Shown here: in pieces, positions 6,143 to 7,920 of the stretch
Layout: each line of letters starts with the position of its first letter
Numbering within the stretch: the first letter of the stretch is position 1
From: JBFLVQ01 sp040758525
Lineage (GTDB): Bacteria; Acidobacteriota; Blastocatellia; Chloracidobacteriales; JADJPF01
Assembly (NCBI GenBank): GCA_040758525.1
Contig: JBFLVQ010000452.1
Span: 1 to 7,920, forward strand
Direction of reading: 5' to 3'
Length of the DNA: 7,920 nucleotides
Notes under the pieces: generated by a model
The model's database searches: none
Seen by the model: only the letters and a program-made list of their open reading frames with translations
Told to the model about the DNA's origin: nothing
Program-made: the position numbers and the translations under genes

Positions 6143-7920
6143 ATGTGCGGAATTTGTGGCATAGTAGCCTTTGATCTAGCAGAGCCGATAAATCCTGAAT
6201 TGATCAGGAGAATGAATGATCAGATGCAACATCGTGGTCCCGATGACTACGGTTATTATTTGAATAATAATGTTGCCTTAGGTCATCGACGATTGAGTAT
6301 TATCGATCTTAACGGCGGTCATCAACCTATTTCGAATGAGGATGATACACTATGGATTGTCTTCAATGGCGAGATCTTCAATCATAACCTATTACGCCGT
6401 GAGTTAGAACTGAAAGGGCATATATTCCGGACAAATTCTGATACTGAAGCGATTGTTCATTGTTATGAAGAATATGGTTCTAGTTGTGCCGAAAAGTTAC
6501 GTGGTATGTTCGCTTTTGCAATTTGGGATCAGCTTCGCCATCAACTGCTGATAGTGCGCGACCGATTAGGTAAAAAACCCATCTACTACTATCAAAATAA
6601 TAAATTCTTCATCTTTGCTTCTGAGATTAAATCCCTACTAGTGCATCCAGCAGTGGAGGCGGAGATAGATCTGTTAGCACTGGATCATTATCTCTCTCTG
6701 CGTTATGTACCGGGGCCATTAACAATGTTCAAGAATATCTTTAAGCTACAACCCGGCCATAGATTGATCTGTAATGAGAAAGGTGTACATGTAGAAAAGT
6801 ATTGGGAATTGGAGTTTCATGAACGACAGCCTAGGCCATTGCCAGAAGAAGTAGCGGAATTTCGTGCTTTGTTGAAAGATTGTGTAAAAATGCGCTTGAT
6901 GAGCGAGGTACCCTTGGGAGTTTTTCTGTCCGGTGGCCTCGATTCCAGTTCGATAGTAGCATTAATGAGCGAGTTGGGAGGAGCGAGAATCAAAACATTC
7001 TCAATAGGTTATCAGGGCGATAATAACGTAAACGAACTGGGCTACGCGCGTACTATCGCACACCATTTTGATACAGAACATTATGAGTTTCAACTTAAAG
7101 CCAAGGAGTTTGGTGACTTCATTTCTGATCTAGTCTGGTATATGGATGAACCAATCGCCGATAGTGCTTCGATACCCCTATATTTCATCTCAAAACTGGC
7201 ACGTGAGCATGTCACGGTAGCACTTTCTGGCGAAGGCGCCGATGAAATGTTAGCAGGCTATTCTATCTATCAGCGTATGCTGACTCTTGAAGCAATTCAC
7301 AAGTTCTATCGTCCAATCGCCGCAATTGCTCAGCCATTCTGCCTGAAATTGGCACCATCACTCAAAGTACGAAAGTACCTATTACTTGCTGGACTGCCTT
7401 TCGCCATGCGCTATCGGGGTGTCTCAAACGCACTGTCTGATGATCTCAAGCAAGAAATGTGGGCACTGCCATCATTAGGTGAGGAAGGAGATATTACCGG
7501 CCTATTGAGAAAATACTTGCAAAGTGTGGACAATGTTGCATTGCTCAACCAGATGCTATTTGTCGATACCAAAGTTTGGCTACCTGATGATCTTCTCGTT
7601 AAGGCTGACAAGATGACAATGGCTAATTCACTGGAATTGCGCACTCCTTTTCTAGATCACGTTTTAATGGAGTATACCGCTGCATTACCTGTTTCGTTGA
7701 AATTACACCATGGCAGCGGGAAGTTCTTATTGAAAGCAGCAATGTCAAAGGCTCTACCTGCGCAGATCATACATCGCACAAAACAGGGATTTCCTACACC
7801 AATCAAACAGTGGCTTAATAATGAACTGAGTGCGCAGACACGCACTATTTTGCTTGCGCCAGATTCAAAGGTACGTAGTTTCTTTAATATAGATAAAGTA
7901 TCAGCATTGCTTGCCGAGCA
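6143..7920 (+). CDS. asnB: Asparagine synthase (glutamine-hydrolysing) family amidotransferase, C-terminus cut by window edge
   Basis: 592 codons are visible and the frame is still open at the right edge. The N-terminal class II glutaminase domain has Cys2 as the nucleophile after Met removal (MCGICG), with HRRLSIIDL (48-56), FNGEIFN (74-80) and SDTEAI (99-104). These hold the Arg, Asn, Glu and Asp that bind glutamine in E. coli AsnB. The synthase domain has the ATP PP-loop SGGLDSSS (263-270), SGEGADEMLAGY (362-373) and LLVKADKMTMANSLELRTPFLD (484-505). All key residues look intact, so the enzyme should hydrolyse glutamine and amidate an adenylated carboxylate. Homologues in polysaccharide loci run about 620-650 residues, so some 30-60 are missing. 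GAGG 7 bases before the ATG and a 16-base gap place it in the same operon as the lyase. A role in amidating a polymer uronate is more likely than housekeeping asparagine synthesis, but either is possible; the symbol denotes the family. Confidence 0.92.
   Translation, partial: MCGICGIVAFDLAEPINPELIRRMNDQMQHRGPDDYGYYLNNNVALGHRRLSIIDLNGGHQPISNEDDTLWIVFNGEIFNHNLLRRELELKGHIFRTNSDTEAIVHCYEEYGSSCAEKLRGMFAFAIWDQLRHQLLIVRDRLGKKPIYYYQNNKFFIFASEIKSLLVHPAVEAEIDLLALDHYLSLRYVPGPLTMFKNIFKLQPGHRLICNEKGVHVEKYWELEFHERQPRPLPEEVAEFRALLKDCVKMRLMSEVPLGVFLSGGLDSSSIVALMSELGGARIKTFSIGYQGDNNVNELGYARTIAHHFDTEHYEFQLKAKEFGDFISDLVWYMDEPIADSASIPLYFISKLAREHVTVALSGEGADEMLAGYSIYQRMLTLEAIHKFYRPIAAIAQPFCLKLAPSLKVRKYLLLAGLPFAMRYRGVSNALSDDLKQEMWALPSLGEEGDITGLLRKYLQSVDNVALLNQMLFVDTKVWLPDDLLVKADKMTMANSLELRTPFLDHVLMEYTAALPVSLKLHHGSGKFLLKAAMSKALPAQIIHRTKQGFPTPIKQWLNNELSAQTRTILLAPDSKVRSFFNIDKVSALLAE

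Noticed and set aside
7411..7845. Two minus-strand open frames of 77 and 62 codons
   Set aside because: They are antisense to well-conserved parts of the asparagine synthase gene and have no independent ribosome-site or family signal.
1..7920. Mobile element, CRISPR, defence system or wholly new gene family
   Set aside because: No long repeats, transposase, integrase, array or unassigned large gene is present; all five main genes belong to familiar polysaccharide-locus families.

Overview
This 7.9 kb window is part of a surface or extracellular polysaccharide biosynthesis locus, almost certainly from a Gram-negative bacterium. A Wzx-type flippase, two glycosyltransferases, a heparinase II/III-type polysaccharide lyase and an asparagine-synthase-like amidotransferase sit together in two short divergent operons. 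The base composition is moderate (by eye somewhat below 50% G+C) and coding density is high. Such sets occur in exopolysaccharide loci of Pseudomonadota, including those linked to exosortase/PEP-CTERM systems. No exosortase, chain-length determinant, polymerase or PEP-CTERM gene lies inside the window, so that link is only a suggestion. I cannot name a genus.

Layout. The left half is read leftwards: a GT2 glycosyltransferase (1311-2327) is followed after a short gap by an MOP-family flippase (1266 down to base 1), whose C-terminus runs off the left edge. A ~306-base divergent intergenic region (2334-2639) comes next. The right half is read rightwards: a GT4 glycosyltransferase (2655-3731), a heparinase II/III family protein (3733-6126) and an asparagine synthase (from 6143, running off the right edge). 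The last three are packed with gaps of 1 and 16 bases and look like one translation-linked operon.

How they may work together (inference from families). The two glycosyltransferases would add sugars to a lipid-linked repeat unit at the inner face of the inner membrane, and the flippase would move it across. The asparagine synthase homologue would supply an amide group, possibly to a uronic acid carboxyl of the polymer or its sugar nucleotide. The heparinase-like protein would cleave or edit a uronate-containing chain.

The most interesting non-coding signal is in the divergent region. There is one sigma54-like -24/-12 element on each strand, each with exact GG-N10-GC spacing and an intact TTGC, and each points outwards at one of the two operons. 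Between or beside them lie a GATTAA/TTAATC dyad and a 10-base-periodic TTTGCGG repeat that could be activator sites. I found no tRNA, rRNA, CRISPR array, insertion sequence or convincing terminator, and no sign of an undescribed system beyond these regulatory and enzymatic couplings.
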